Positions 16,418 to 28,154 of a stretch of DNA of 64,000 nt are shown piece after piece. The notes below the pieces were generated by a model. That model did not search any database. It worked only from the letters and a program-made list of their open reading frames with translations, and was not told the DNA's origin. Both the position numbers and the translations under genes were made by a program. This DNA is from JAGPUQ01 sp036677085 (GTDB taxonomy: Bacteria; Pseudomonadota; Gammaproteobacteria; Pseudomonadales; Porticoccaceae). The DNA is taken from the NCBI GenBank assembly GCA_036677085.1, contig JAKFFI010000004.1:1-64000 (forward strand), given 5' to 3'. Position 1 is the first letter of the stretch. Each line of letters starts with the position of its first letter.

Positions 16418-18058
16418 ATGAGCAGAGAATCCATGGAATACGATGTCGTGATCGTCGGCGCCGGTCCCGCCGGCCTCGCCGCTGCCTGCCGTCTGCGCCA
16501 ACTGAACGACACCCTGTCGGTGTGTGTGGTGGAAAAGGGTTCCGAGGTCGGTGCCCACATTCTCTCCGGCGCGGTGTTCGAACCCACCGCCCTGAACGAA
16601 CTGTTCCCCGACTGGAAAGCGCGCGAAGCGCCGCTGCTGACCGCCGTCGTCAAGGACGACATCTATGTGTTGCGCAGCGCGCAGGGCGCCATCCGGGTGC
16701 CCGGACTGTTCGTACCCAAGACCATGCACAACGAAGGCAACTACATCATCAGCCTGGGCAACCTGTGCCGTTGGCTGGCGACCCAGGCCGAGGCGCTGGG
16801 CGTGGAGATTTTTCCGGGCTTTGCGGCCGCCGAAGTGCTCTATCACGACAATGGCGCGGTCAAGGGCATCGCCACCGGCGACATGGGGATTGGCGTTCAT
16901 GGTGAGCACAAGGATACCTACACCCCGGGCATGGAGTTGCACGCCAGATACACGCTGTTTTCCGAAGGCTGTCGCGGTCACCTGGGCAAGCAGCTGATCG
17001 CCAACTTCGGTCTGGATCAAGGCAAGGATGCTCAGCACTACGGAATAGGAATCAAAGAGATATGGCAGGTACCTGATGACAAATATCAGAAAGGATTGGT
17101 GGTCCACACCGCGGGCTGGCCACTCGATCAAAGCAAATCCGCCGGTGGCGGCTTCCTGTATCACCTGGAGGACAATCAGGTCTCCGTCGGGCTGATCGTG
17201 GACCTTTCCTATTCCAACCCCCATGTGAGTCCGTACGACGAATTCCAGCGTTACAAGCACCACCCGGTGATCCGCCAGTATCTGGAGGGCGGCAAGCGCA
17301 TTGCCTACGGCGCCCGCGCCATCGTCAAGGGCGGCCTCCAGTCGCTGCCCAAAATGAGCTTCCCCGGCGGCCTGCTGATCGGCGACGACGCCGGCACCCT
17401 CAATTTCGCCAAGATCAAGGGCTCCCACACGGCGATGAAGTCCGGAATGATCGCAGCCGAGGTGGCGGCAGCGGCACTCGCCAACGACCGCAGCAACGAT
17501 GAACTCACGGAGTACGCGGACGCTTTTGCGTCATCCTGGGCCTGGAAGGAACTGCACCAGCAGCGCAATTTCGGCCCGGCGCAGCACAAATGGGGCAACA
17601 TCCTGGGTTCGGCCTTTGCCTTTGTCGACATCAACCTGTGCAACGGCAAACTGCCGATCACCCTGCGCGATCCGGTGCCGGATCATGCCCAGCTCAAGCT
17701 GGCCAAGGATTGCCCCCGCATCGACTACCCCAAGCCGGACGGCGTGCTCAGCTTCGACAAGCTTTCATCGGTGTTTTTGTCGAATACCAATCACGAGGAA
17801 GATCAGCCCTGCCACCTCATCCTGAAGGACCCGAGTATTCCCATCGCAAGCAACCTGCCGCTCTACGATGAACCCGCACAGCGCTACTGCCCGGCGGGTG
17901 TGTACGAAGTGATCGACAACGCCAAGGGCGAGAAGATATTCCAGATCAACGGACAGAATTGCGTCCATTGCAAGACCTGCGACATCAAGGACCCGGCCCA
18001 GAACATCGTCTGGGTGGCGCCCGAAGGTGCGGGCGGGCCGAATTACCCCAATATGTAA
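16418..18058 (+). CDS. Electron transfer flavoprotein-ubiquinone oxidoreductase
   Basis: Membrane-associated FAD and 4Fe-4S enzyme of 546 residues that passes electrons from ETF to ubiquinone. FAD motif VVIVGAGPAGLAAAC is at residues 10-24, with EVGAHILSGAVFEP and SFPGGLLIGDDAGTLN further on. The C-terminal ferredoxin-like part has CPAGVYEVI and INGQNCVHCKTCDIKDP, giving the four cluster cysteines. Length and order match bacterial and mitochondrial ETF-QO. It is divergent from etfBA and closed by a strong terminator. Confidence 0.97.
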   Translation: MSRESMEYDVVIVGAGPAGLAAACRLRQLNDTLSVCVVEKGSEVGAHILSGAVFEPTALNELFPDWKAREAPLLTAVVKDDIYVLRSAQGAIRVPGLFVPKTMHNEGNYIISLGNLCRWLATQAEALGVEIFPGFAAAEVLYHDNGAVKGIATGDMGIGVHGEHKDTYTPGMELHARYTLFSEGCRGHLGKQLIANFGLDQGKDAQHYGIGIKEIWQVPDDKYQKGLVVHTAGWPLDQSKSAGGGFLYHLEDNQVSVGLIVDLSYSNPHVSPYDEFQRYKHHPVIRQYLEGGKRIAYGARAIVKGGLQSLPKMSFPGGLLIGDDAGTLNFAKIKGSHTAMKSGMIAAEVAAAALANDRSNDELTEYADAFASSWAWKELHQQRNFGPAQHKWGNILGSAFAFVDINLCNGKLPITLRDPVPDHAQLKLAKDCPRIDYPKPDGVLSFDKLSSVFLSNTNHEEDQPCHLILKDPSIPIASNLPLYDEPAQRYCPAGVYEVIDNAKGEKIFQINGQNCVHCKTCDIKDPAQNIVWVAPEGAGGPNYPNM

Positions 18059-18098
18059 ACTTTTGCGGCCAGGCTCGGCCGTTGATCCAGCATGAAGA

Positions 18099-18126
18099 AA
18101 CGGTCGCCCGGTGCGACCGTTTTTTT
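18099..18126. terminator. Bidirectional intrinsic terminator
   Basis: AACGGTCGC and GCGACCGTT pair around a 5-nt loop and are followed by a run of T on the plus strand. On the minus strand the opposite flank also gives TTTCTTC. It lies between the convergent ETF-QO and acyl-CoA dehydrogenase genes and could serve both. Confidence 0.9.
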
Positions 18127-18133
18127 CAGACTG

Positions 18134-19312
18134 CTATAGCCTCAACTGACGCGCCGCCAGATCCCGCATGATTTCCTCGGAGCCGCCGCCGATCGCGAAC
18201 ACCCGCACTTCCCGGTAGATGCGTTCCACCTTGTTGCCGCGCATGAAGCCGCTGCCGCCGTAGATCTGTACCGCCTCGCGGGCACAGAACTCCAAAGTCT
18301 CGGTGGCCTGCACCTTGAGCAGGCTGAGTTCGACGACCGGGACCTGTCCCTGCCGCATATGCCAGGTGGTCTGCTCCAGGAAGGCCTGGGTGGCGAGGAT
18401 GCGCTTGGCCATGTCGGCGATCTTGTGGCGAATCACCTGATGATCCAGCAGGCGCTTGCCGAAGGTCTTGCGCTCGCGCGCCCAGGCCACCGCCTCGTCC
18501 ATGCACACCATGGCGAGCCCCACCGACGTGGCGGCGATGCCCAGGCGCTCCATGTTGAAGTTGATCATGATCCCGGAGAAACCCTGGTTCTCGACGCCGA
18601 TCAGGTTGGTCACCGGCACCCGGCAGTTGTCGAAATAGAGCGCCGCGGTATCGGACGCCCACCAGCCCATTTTTTTCAGCTCGGTCTGGGTGAAGCCCGG
18701 CGTGCCCTTTTCGATCAACAGCAGGGAGATGCCGGCCGCACCCTCCCCGCCGGTACGGACCGCAACCGTGTAGAAATCGGCGCGCATACCGCTGGTAATG
18801 AAGATCTTGCCGCCATTGACCACATAGTGATCGCCGTCGCGGCGCGCCGTGGTTTTCAGGTTCGCCACATCCGAGCCACCGCCGGGCTCGGTGATGGCAA
18901 GCGCGGCAATCCTGTCGCCAGCGATCACCGGGGGAATCACCCGCCGTTTGATCTCCTCATTGGCGAGCGCCAGGATCGGCGGCAGGCCGATGGTGTGGCT
19001 GTTGAGGCTCGCATACATGCCGCCGCCACCGGCGCGGGCCTGCTCCAGTGCGGTGACCACTGCCATGAAGGGATCGGCGACCGGAATGCCGCCGTATTCC
19101 TCGGGATAGCCGAGCTGCAACAGCCCGATCGCCGCGGCTTTTTTGTACATCTCGCGCGGAAACACGCCCGCCTCTTCCCAATCATCGACGTGGGGCGCCA
19201 CTTCGGTATCCACGAAACGGCGCAGCGTGTGCCGCCAGGCTTCATGATCGGCGTTGTAGTAGAGCGGCGACAGCGGCAGATCGAACCAGGAAGTGAACTC
19301 CCCAAGAGCCAT
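18134..19312 (-). CDS. Acyl-CoA dehydrogenase
   Basis: FAD enzyme of 392 residues adding an alpha-beta double bond to an acyl-CoA, with ETF as electron acceptor. Marks are ALAITEPGGGSDVANL, IFITSGMRADFY and YGGSGFMRG near the C-terminus. The usual late catalytic Glu (YEGT motif) is absent; the sequence there is IGGGSEEIMRDL. A Glu at 255 in NMERLGIA stands where isovaleryl-CoA dehydrogenase carries its base. This points to branched, terpenoid-like or sterol side-chain substrates rather than plain medium chains. It is the last gene of a six-gene minus-strand cluster. Confidence 0.93.
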   Translation of the reverse strand: MALGEFTSWFDLPLSPLYYNADHEAWRHTLRRFVDTEVAPHVDDWEEAGVFPREMYKKAAAIGLLQLGYPEEYGGIPVADPFMAVVTALEQARAGGGGMYASLNSHTIGLPPILALANEEIKRRVIPPVIAGDRIAALAITEPGGGSDVANLKTTARRDGDHYVVNGGKIFITSGMRADFYTVAVRTGGEGAAGISLLLIEKGTPGFTQTELKKMGWWASDTAALYFDNCRVPVTNLIGVENQGFSGIMINFNMERLGIAATSVGLAMVCMDEAVAWARERKTFGKRLLDHQVIRHKIADMAKRILATQAFLEQTTWHMRQGQVPVVELSLLKVQATETLEFCAREAVQIYGGSGFMRGNKVERIYREVRVFAIGGGSEEIMRDLAARQLRL

Positions 19313-19349
19313 GGCGGTTTCTCGTGTGTGGATGGATGGAGATGGCGCG

Positions 19350-19790
19350 TCAGCGTTGCGGTAATTCCAGGGTGAGCGCCGCCGGAACCCGCGGGCCTTC
19401 GTCGGTGGCGATGCTGATGGTGATATCCACCAGATGGCGGCCGGCTGCGTCCCGATAGCGCTTGGTCACCCGGCCCTCGCCGTACATGGTGTCGCCGGCG
19501 TAGATCGAGGCCCGCATCTGCATCTGGCGCTTGCGGATGAAGGTGTGGGGGCCGGCCCAGTCGGTGGCGACGCGGTCGATGAAGCCCTCGATCGCCATGG
19601 TGTTGAGGTAGATATTGCGCTGCCCCTGGGCACGGGCGTACTCGGGATCGTGATGGCCGGGAAAATAATCGTTGGTGGCCGCCGCGTTCAAGATCACCTT
19701 GGCGAAGGGCACTTGCATGCTCACCTTGGGCAGCACTTCGCCTTCGCTGACGTCGTTCCAATATTTCTGATCCTGCTTCAGCTCTGCCAT
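19350..19790 (-). CDS. MaoC-like enoyl-CoA hydratase subunit (catalytic)
   Basis: Single hot-dog-fold protein of 146 residues, likely hydrating an enoyl-CoA. The hydratase motif D-x4-H is present as D41-YFPG-H46 in NDYFPGHHDPEYA, followed by the family-like YLNTMAIEGFIDR. The gene begins 2 bp after the stop of the companion hot-dog gene, so the two are probably a heteromer. The companion lacks the His. In mycobacterial ChsH1-ChsH2, ChsH1 carries the catalytic pair in the same way. Confidence 0.82.
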   Translation of the reverse strand: MAELKQDQKYWNDVSEGEVLPKVSMQVPFAKVILNAAATNDYFPGHHDPEYARAQGQRNIYLNTMAIEGFIDRVATDWAGPHTFIRKRQMQMRASIYAGDTMYGEGRVTKRYRDAAGRHLVDITISIATDEGPRVPAALTLELPQR

Positions 19791-19792
19791 GA

Positions 19793-20326
19793 CTATGCCT
19801 CGTGGGTCCGGTAGCGGAACAACTGGTTGGTCTGCAAGGCCACCCGCTCACCCTCCTGGTTGAGGAACTCCGCCTCGGTGGTGAGGAAATGGCCGATTCC
19901 GAGCCGCGTGTCCTTCTCTTCGGAAATCTGCACCAGACGGTCCTGCACGCTGACCCGGTCGCCCAGATACAGGTGGCGGTCGAACTCGGTACTGGTGGCC
20001 ACGTTGATCAGGGTATCCCCCGGCAGCGGTACCCGCAGCGCCATGATGTAGTGCTTGCGTTCCTTGGTCGGATGCCATTGCAACGCCATGCACCAGGACA
20101 ACAGCAGCCCCGGCGGCGCGACGATGCCCCCCCAGTGCCGGCGCGCGTAGTTTTCGTCCCAGTAGCTGGGGTTCGCGTCCTCCACCAGCGCGCAGTAGAC
20201 CTTGATCGCCTCCCAGGTGACGGAAAACTCCGCGACGGTTTTCTCGCCGGCCTGGCCGACCAGTTTCAGGGCATCGGCATAGGTGCCGAACGTCAGTCGA
20301 AAAGGTGCTTGAGCCAGGGTGGCCAT
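19793..20326 (-). CDS. MaoC/FAS1-like dehydratase-domain protein (probably non-catalytic subunit)
   Basis: Protein of 177 residues with the N-terminal half-fold of MaoC proteins. The motif position reads D50-ANPS-Y55, so the catalytic His of D-x4-H is Tyr. GGIVAPPGLLLSWCMALQW and LPGDTLINVATSTEFDRHLYLGDRV fit FAS1-like dehydratase domains. Tight linkage to the neighbouring MaoC and DUF35 genes recalls ChsH2, where such a domain is fused to a DUF35 domain; here the parts are separate genes. Confidence 0.78.
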   Translation of the reverse strand: MATLAQAPFRLTFGTYADALKLVGQAGEKTVAEFSVTWEAIKVYCALVEDANPSYWDENYARRHWGGIVAPPGLLLSWCMALQWHPTKERKHYIMALRVPLPGDTLINVATSTEFDRHLYLGDRVSVQDRLVQISEEKDTRLGIGHFLTTEAEFLNQEGERVALQTNQLFRYRTHEA

Positions 20327-20342
20327 CGCCGGGATCTCCTCC

Positions 20343-20762
20343 TCAGGAGCGAAGCGGTTGGAATTGCGGGATTTTCATCTCGCCACGATCTTCGAAAGTG
20401 ACCTCGACCGGCATGCCGACGCGCACGGTGTCTGGGTCGCAGTGGAGCACGTTGGCCATCATGCGCGGACCTTCGGCCAGCTCGATGACGGCGAGCACAT
20501 AGGGCACATCGCCGCGATACGCTGGAAACGGCGCCTGATGCACGACAGAGAAACTGTAGACGACACCGCGGCCACTGGCATTGATCCAGTCGAGATCCTG
20601 GCCGAGGCACCGGGGACACCAGACGCGGGGATAGAAAAATGCCTTGTCGCAGGCCTTGCAGTGGGGCAGCACGAATTGCTCGCGGGTCGCGCTCTGCCAG
20701 TAGTGCGCGGCGCCCGGCGTCATCTTCGGCAGCGGCTTGGCGGGAATCGTCGCATCGTTCAT
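20343..20762 (-). CDS. Zn-ribbon/OB-fold DUF35 protein
   Basis: Protein of 139 residues. The N-terminal rubredoxin-like zinc ribbon has four cysteines as CKACDKAFFYPRVWCPRC (near residues 36-53). An OB fold with GRGVVYSFSVVHQAPFPAYRG and YVLAVIELAEGPRM follows. DUF35 proteins bind thiolase-like partners and acyl-CoA; with Ltp2 the DUF35 part of ChsH2 makes an active aldolase. The thiolase-like gene ends 12 bp upstream, which supports partnership. Confidence 0.87.
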   Translation of the reverse strand: MNDATIPAKPLPKMTPGAAHYWQSATREQFVLPHCKACDKAFFYPRVWCPRCLGQDLDWINASGRGVVYSFSVVHQAPFPAYRGDVPYVLAVIELAEGPRMMANVLHCDPDTVRVGMPVEVTFEDRGEMKIPQFQPLRS

Positions 20763-20774
20763 GGTGGTGACCCC

Positions 20775-21947
20775 TCAGGACTGGCGGCCGAGAATCAGGG
20801 TGGAATGTTCGCTCATCATGCCGCCGTAGGAGTGCACGACGCCGATGTCGGCGCGCGGCAACTGGCGGTCGCCGGCGATGCCCATGACCTGGCGGGCGCC
20901 TTCGACGATCATCGACAACCCCGAGGAGTCGCCGGTATGACCGAACGACAGCAGTCCGCCGTAGGTGTTGACCGGGAAATCGCCGCCGGGCCGCGTCGCA
21001 CCGGACGCGAAGAAAGCGCCGCCCTGGCCGCGCGGGCAGAGCCCGAGCTCCTCCATGAACACCAGCGGGTTGACGCTGAAGGCGTCGTAGATCTGCGCAA
21101 ACTGCATATCACCCGGCCCGAGCCCGGCGCGCTCGTAGGCCATGCGCCCTGCCCGTCCGCAGCCGATATCCATGAGATCGGCGGCCTGGTGAATGTTGCG
21201 ATGGCTGTGGTATTCGCCCATTCCCAGCAGGTAGGCAGGCTGGCGCGTGATGCGCCTGGCGATGGTTTCGTTGGCGACCAGGATGGCAGCGCCGCCTTCG
21301 AGCGGGATGGAACAATCGTAGAGATGAAAGGGTGTAGCGATCGGACGCGATGCACGCACCTTGGCCACGGTCAGGGGCTCGGTGCCATAGGTCGCTGCCT
21401 GCGGATTGCGCAGCGCCCATTCCCGCGACGACACTGCGACTTCGGCGAAGTGCTCCGCCGTTGTGCCGAATTCGTGCATGTGGCGGGTGGCTACCTGGGC
21501 ATAGATCGCCGGGATGAAAGTGCCATAGGGAAATTCAAAGGCTTCGTGGCTCACCATGCGCGCCATCAGCTCCGCGCCGCCGGTACTCACCTTGGGAAAC
21601 TTGCCGGCGCCGATGCAGAGCACACTGTCGGCCAGCCCTTGGCGGATCGCCACCGCCGCCCGCTGCACCATGTAGCCGTAGGTGGCGCCGCCGGCGTTCA
21701 TGGTGTCACCGTAGAGGGGATGGATGCCCAGTTCTTCGTAGAGCTGTTCGTGGACGAAGATATCGGCGTTGCCGCCACCGGCCATGCCTGCGGGGCAGGC
21801 GAGCAAACCCTGGATGTCCCCGGGTTTCAGGTGCCACTCCGCGAGCAACTGGCGCACCACTTCGATGTAGAGGGCGTGGCCGTCCTTATCGGGATAACGG
21901 CCGGGTTTCATTTCCGATACCGCTGCAATGGCAACTGCGCCCGCCAT
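20775..21947 (-). CDS. Thiolase-like protein without nucleophilic cysteine (SCP-x/Ltp2 type)
   Basis: Thiolase-fold protein of 390 residues. The segment that normally bears the acylated Cys reads TMNAGGATYGYMVQRA (residues 82-97), with no Cys, so ordinary thiolysis is unlikely. Later SCP-x-type motifs remain: FHLYDCSIPLEGGAA, QIYDAFSVNPLVFMEELG with Tyr287, and GGLLSFGHTGDSSG. The length matches Ltp2 aldolases, which also act without the Cys and need a DUF35 partner; such a gene follows 12 bp downstream. I infer a retro-aldol role on a beta-hydroxyacyl-CoA. A ketoacyl-binding or inactive paralogue is the alternative. Confidence 0.82.
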   Translation of the reverse strand: MAGAVAIAAVSEMKPGRYPDKDGHALYIEVVRQLLAEWHLKPGDIQGLLACPAGMAGGGNADIFVHEQLYEELGIHPLYGDTMNAGGATYGYMVQRAAVAIRQGLADSVLCIGAGKFPKVSTGGAELMARMVSHEAFEFPYGTFIPAIYAQVATRHMHEFGTTAEHFAEVAVSSREWALRNPQAATYGTEPLTVAKVRASRPIATPFHLYDCSIPLEGGAAILVANETIARRITRQPAYLLGMGEYHSHRNIHQAADLMDIGCGRAGRMAYERAGLGPGDMQFAQIYDAFSVNPLVFMEELGLCPRGQGGAFFASGATRPGGDFPVNTYGGLLSFGHTGDSSGLSMIVEGARQVMGIAGDRQLPRADIGVVHSYGGMMSEHSTLILGRQS

Positions 21948-22099
21948 GATCCCCCCTCGTCACCTGGTGAAATGCGCCGCTTTTTTTGCTGGTCAGGCTG
22001 CGGTCGCGGACGATACCACGCGTACCCCGACTCGATCAGCGGCCGGGAATGGCTGCGCGCGACTCGTGGGTTCTCGCTGCTCCGCCGCGCTGTGGGCGC

Positions 22100-23284
22100 T
22101 CAGATCACCCGGCGCGCCCGCAGCGCGGCGATGTCCTCCGGGCTGTAGCCGATTTCCGCCATGATGGCGTCGGTGTGTTCGCCCAGCGTCGGGGGTCGGC
22201 GCGTGATGCGGCCCGGCGTTTCGGAAAGGACCACGGGCGTACCCACCACCGGTGCGGCTTTGGGCAGCCCCGGATAATCGATCGGGTTGAGGATGTCCAT
22301 CGCCTGCACATGAGGGTCGTCGTGGGCCTGCTGCGGCGACAGCACCGGCCCGGCGGGAACCCGCGCTTCTTCCAGCGCCAGCAGGGCTTCGGCCGTGGTG
22401 CGCTCGGCGCACCAGGCACCGGCGCGGTCGCTGATGAGCTGACTGTTGCGACCGCGTTCGGCATCGGTGGCAAAGCGGGCATCACCGATCCAGTCATCGG
22501 CGCCCACCAGCCGCGCCCAGCGCTCGAACAGGGGCTGGCCGACCACCTGGATGATGATGGCACCATCTCGGGTCTTGAAAATATCCGCCGGTGCGGCGTT
22601 CTGCGCCCGGTTGCCGGTGCCGACCCGATCCACGCCGAGCAGGATCTGCTCGATCATCGCGCCATTGGCGTAGGCGAGCGCGGTACGCAGCAGTGCGCCC
22701 TCGACGATCTGGCCGCGCCCGGTTTTCTGGCGCGCAATCAGCGCCGCGAGGGTCCCGAGCGCCGCCGAAGTGGCGGTACCGTAATCGGCATAGGGGGCGA
22801 AGGACTTCATCGGCTGGCCGGGAAAACCGCCGATGTAGCTCGCCCCCGACATGACCTGGGCGATGCCGTCGAAACCCACCCGCTCGCGGTAGGGACCGAC
22901 GGACCCGAAGGTCGAGATCATGGTGAGGATGATGTCTTCCTTGATCGCCATGAGGGATTCGTAGTCGATGCCCATTTCCACCAGCGTCGGGTGCGGCAGA
23001 TTGGCTACCACCACGTCGGCGGTACGGACCAGGCGCTTCACCACCTCGCGGCCTTCCGGCTTGGTGGGATTGAGCGTCATGCCGCGCTTGTTGCAGTTCA
23101 TCTGGAAAAACAGCGCGCCCTGCCCGTCGTCGGTCACCGGCGTGGTGTAGCGGTCTTCGCTGCCGCCCAGTTTTTCGATACGAATGACATCGGCGCCGAA
23201 GTGCGCGAGCAATTCGGCGCAGTAAGGGCCGGCGATATAGCGTCCGAAATCCAGTACCCGTATGCCTTCCAGTACAGCCGTCAT
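22100..23284 (-). CDS. Class III CoA-transferase (CaiB/BaiF family)
   Basis: Protein of 394 residues moving CoA onto a carboxylic acid or carnitine-like acceptor, probably activating the substrate of this cluster. N-terminal VLDFGRYIAGPYCAELLAHFGADVIRIE and NKRGMTLNPTKPEGREVVKRL are typical. The catalytic Asp of the family (Asp169 in formyl-CoA transferase) aligns with Glu195 in GRGQIVEGALLRT, an unusual replacement. It is the first gene of the cluster, 152 bp upstream of the thiolase-like gene. A TATACT hexamer at 23317-23322 on the minus strand could be its -10 element. Confidence 0.9.
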   Translation of the reverse strand: MTAVLEGIRVLDFGRYIAGPYCAELLAHFGADVIRIEKLGGSEDRYTTPVTDDGQGALFFQMNCNKRGMTLNPTKPEGREVVKRLVRTADVVVANLPHPTLVEMGIDYESLMAIKEDIILTMISTFGSVGPYRERVGFDGIAQVMSGASYIGGFPGQPMKSFAPYADYGTATSAALGTLAALIARQKTGRGQIVEGALLRTALAYANGAMIEQILLGVDRVGTGNRAQNAAPADIFKTRDGAIIIQVVGQPLFERWARLVGADDWIGDARFATDAERGRNSQLISDRAGAWCAERTTAEALLALEEARVPAGPVLSPQQAHDDPHVQAMDILNPIDYPGLPKAAPVVGTPVVLSETPGRITRRPPTLGEHTDAIMAEIGYSPEDIAALRARRVI

Positions 23285-23344
23285 GGCGCGCCACCCCGAT
23301 CAATTGTCAGGGCGCGAGTATAAGACCTAGCGGCGGGAGCCAGT

Positions 23345-23383
23345 GCCATTGCCCGTGCAGCGGTGCGCTGCACGGGCAATGGC
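23345..23383. repeat. 17-bp perfect inverted repeat downstream of nfuA
   Basis: GCCATTGCCCGTGCAGC and GCTGCACGGGCAATGGC pair without mismatch around a 5-nt loop, between the nfuA stop and the CoA-transferase start. There is no T-run on either side. It could be an RNA 3'-end stabiliser or Rho-linked terminator of nfuA, or a copy of an interspersed palindromic element. I found no second copy in the window. Confidence 0.85.
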
Positions 23384-23404
23384 TGGCGACAGTTGCCGGA
23401 GGGA

Positions 23405-23989
23405 TTACTTGTAGAACGCGTGACTGGTATCGGAGTGATCGGTGACGTCGCGCACGCCGGACAGCTCGGGAATGCGATCCATCAGGGTTTTCTCGACGCC
23501 TTCCTTGAGCGTGACATCGACCATGCCGCAACCCTGGCAGCCGCCGCCGAACTGGAGCACGGCGACGTTATCGACGATGTCCTCCAGACTTACCTGACCG
23601 CCGTGGGCGGCGAGCCCGGGATTGACCTCGTTGTAGAGCACATAGTTGATCTTGTCTTCGAGGGGGCTGTCGTCGCCGATGCGGGGCATCCGCGAGTTGG
23701 GCGCGCGGATCGTCAGCTGGCCGCCCATGCGGTCTTCGGCGTAATCGACCTTGGCGTCTTCGAGGAAAGGCAGGCTGCGCTTTTCGACATATGCGAGCAA
23801 GCCATCCAGCGCCAGGATCTGATCGTCCGGCTGTTCTTCACCGGGACGGCAATAGGCGATGCAGGTCTCCGCCTTGGGCGTGCCGGGATCGGCGACGAAC
23901 AGACGAATCGCGATGCCTTCGCAGTTCTGCTTGGCGAGCAAACCGGCGAGGTAAGCCTGTGCCGGGGGGGTGATTTCGATCTGGGCCAT
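23405..23989 (-). CDS. nfuA: Fe-S biogenesis protein NfuA
   Basis: Carrier of 4Fe-4S clusters, 194 residues from ATG 23989 (MAQIEITPPAQAYL). The N-terminal A-type-like domain (ISCA fold) has lost cluster cysteines, as in other NfuA proteins. The C-terminal NifU domain holds the CxxC of QFGGGCQGCGMVDVTLKEG. Length matches E. coli NfuA. It is divergent from metH. A 13-bp palindrome lies about 30 bp upstream of the start. Confidence 0.95.
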   Translation of the reverse strand: MAQIEITPPAQAYLAGLLAKQNCEGIAIRLFVADPGTPKAETCIAYCRPGEEQPDDQILALDGLLAYVEKRSLPFLEDAKVDYAEDRMGGQLTIRAPNSRMPRIGDDSPLEDKINYVLYNEVNPGLAAHGGQVSLEDIVDNVAVLQFGGGCQGCGMVDVTLKEGVEKTLMDRIPELSGVRDVTDHSDTSHAFYK

Positions 23990-24019
23990 GCCGGTACTCC
24001 GCAGCAGCTCTGGTCGAGC

Positions 24020-24032
24020 TACCAAATTGGTA
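24020..24032. promoter_or_regulatory. 13-bp palindrome upstream of nfuA
   Basis: TACCAAATTGGTA is a perfect inverted repeat around a central A, 31 bp before the nfuA start. Its position suits an operator. It does not match the IscR type 1 consensus as I know it. Confidence 0.35.
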
Positions 24033-24151
24033 ATCTACTCTAACAGAAGCGGGCAGCCAGGCTCAACGCATCCGTCCGCCGCAGGCGCCGGCGACCCGGG
24101 AGTGACAACCGTTTTTGCTACACTGCGCGCCCCCAATTCCGATCGCGACTC

Positions 24152-27856
<3,705 letters not shown>

Positions 27857-27882
27857 TGGGCCGCAACTAACGGGAGCACGTC

Positions 27883-28104
27883 ATGACGGATGAAAAAAGC
27901 GGGCAAGGCGACAAAACCCCGGGAAACCCCGGCTTTTTAAGCATCGTCCGCAGCACGCTGGCAGCGGCCATCGGTGTGCAGAGCAGCAAGAATCGCGAGC
28001 GGGATTTCACCCAGGGTAGCCCGCTCGCGTTCATCACGGCTGGAATCATCTTTACCGTGCTGTTTATCCTCACCGTCGTCACGGTGGTGCACCTGGTGCT
28101 TTGA
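27883..28104 (+). CDS. DUF2970 small membrane protein
   Basis: Protein of 73 residues with the DUF2970 pattern SIVRSTLAAAIGVQSSKNRERDF followed by QGSPLAFITAGII, split here only for length, and one C-terminal membrane helix (FTVLFILTVVTVVHLVL). It begins 26 bp after metH and is likely cotranscribed with it. Function unknown. Confidence 0.88.
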   Translation: MTDEKSGQGDKTPGNPGFLSIVRSTLAAAIGVQSSKNRERDFTQGSPLAFITAGIIFTVLFILTVVTVVHLVL

Positions 28105-28154
28105 TGGCGATCTGCCCGCGCCGGTGACAGGAGACCAGCCGCAGCAGGCTACCC

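Noticed and set aside
16280..17428. 382-residue minus-strand frame opposite ETF-QO
   Set aside because: The FAD motif and cluster cysteines are on the plus strand; the antisense translation has no domain.
20319..22148. 609-residue plus-strand frame across the DUF35 and thiolase-like genes
   Set aside because: Long antisense frames are expected in GC-rich DNA. The minus-strand genes have clear domains and tight operon spacing.
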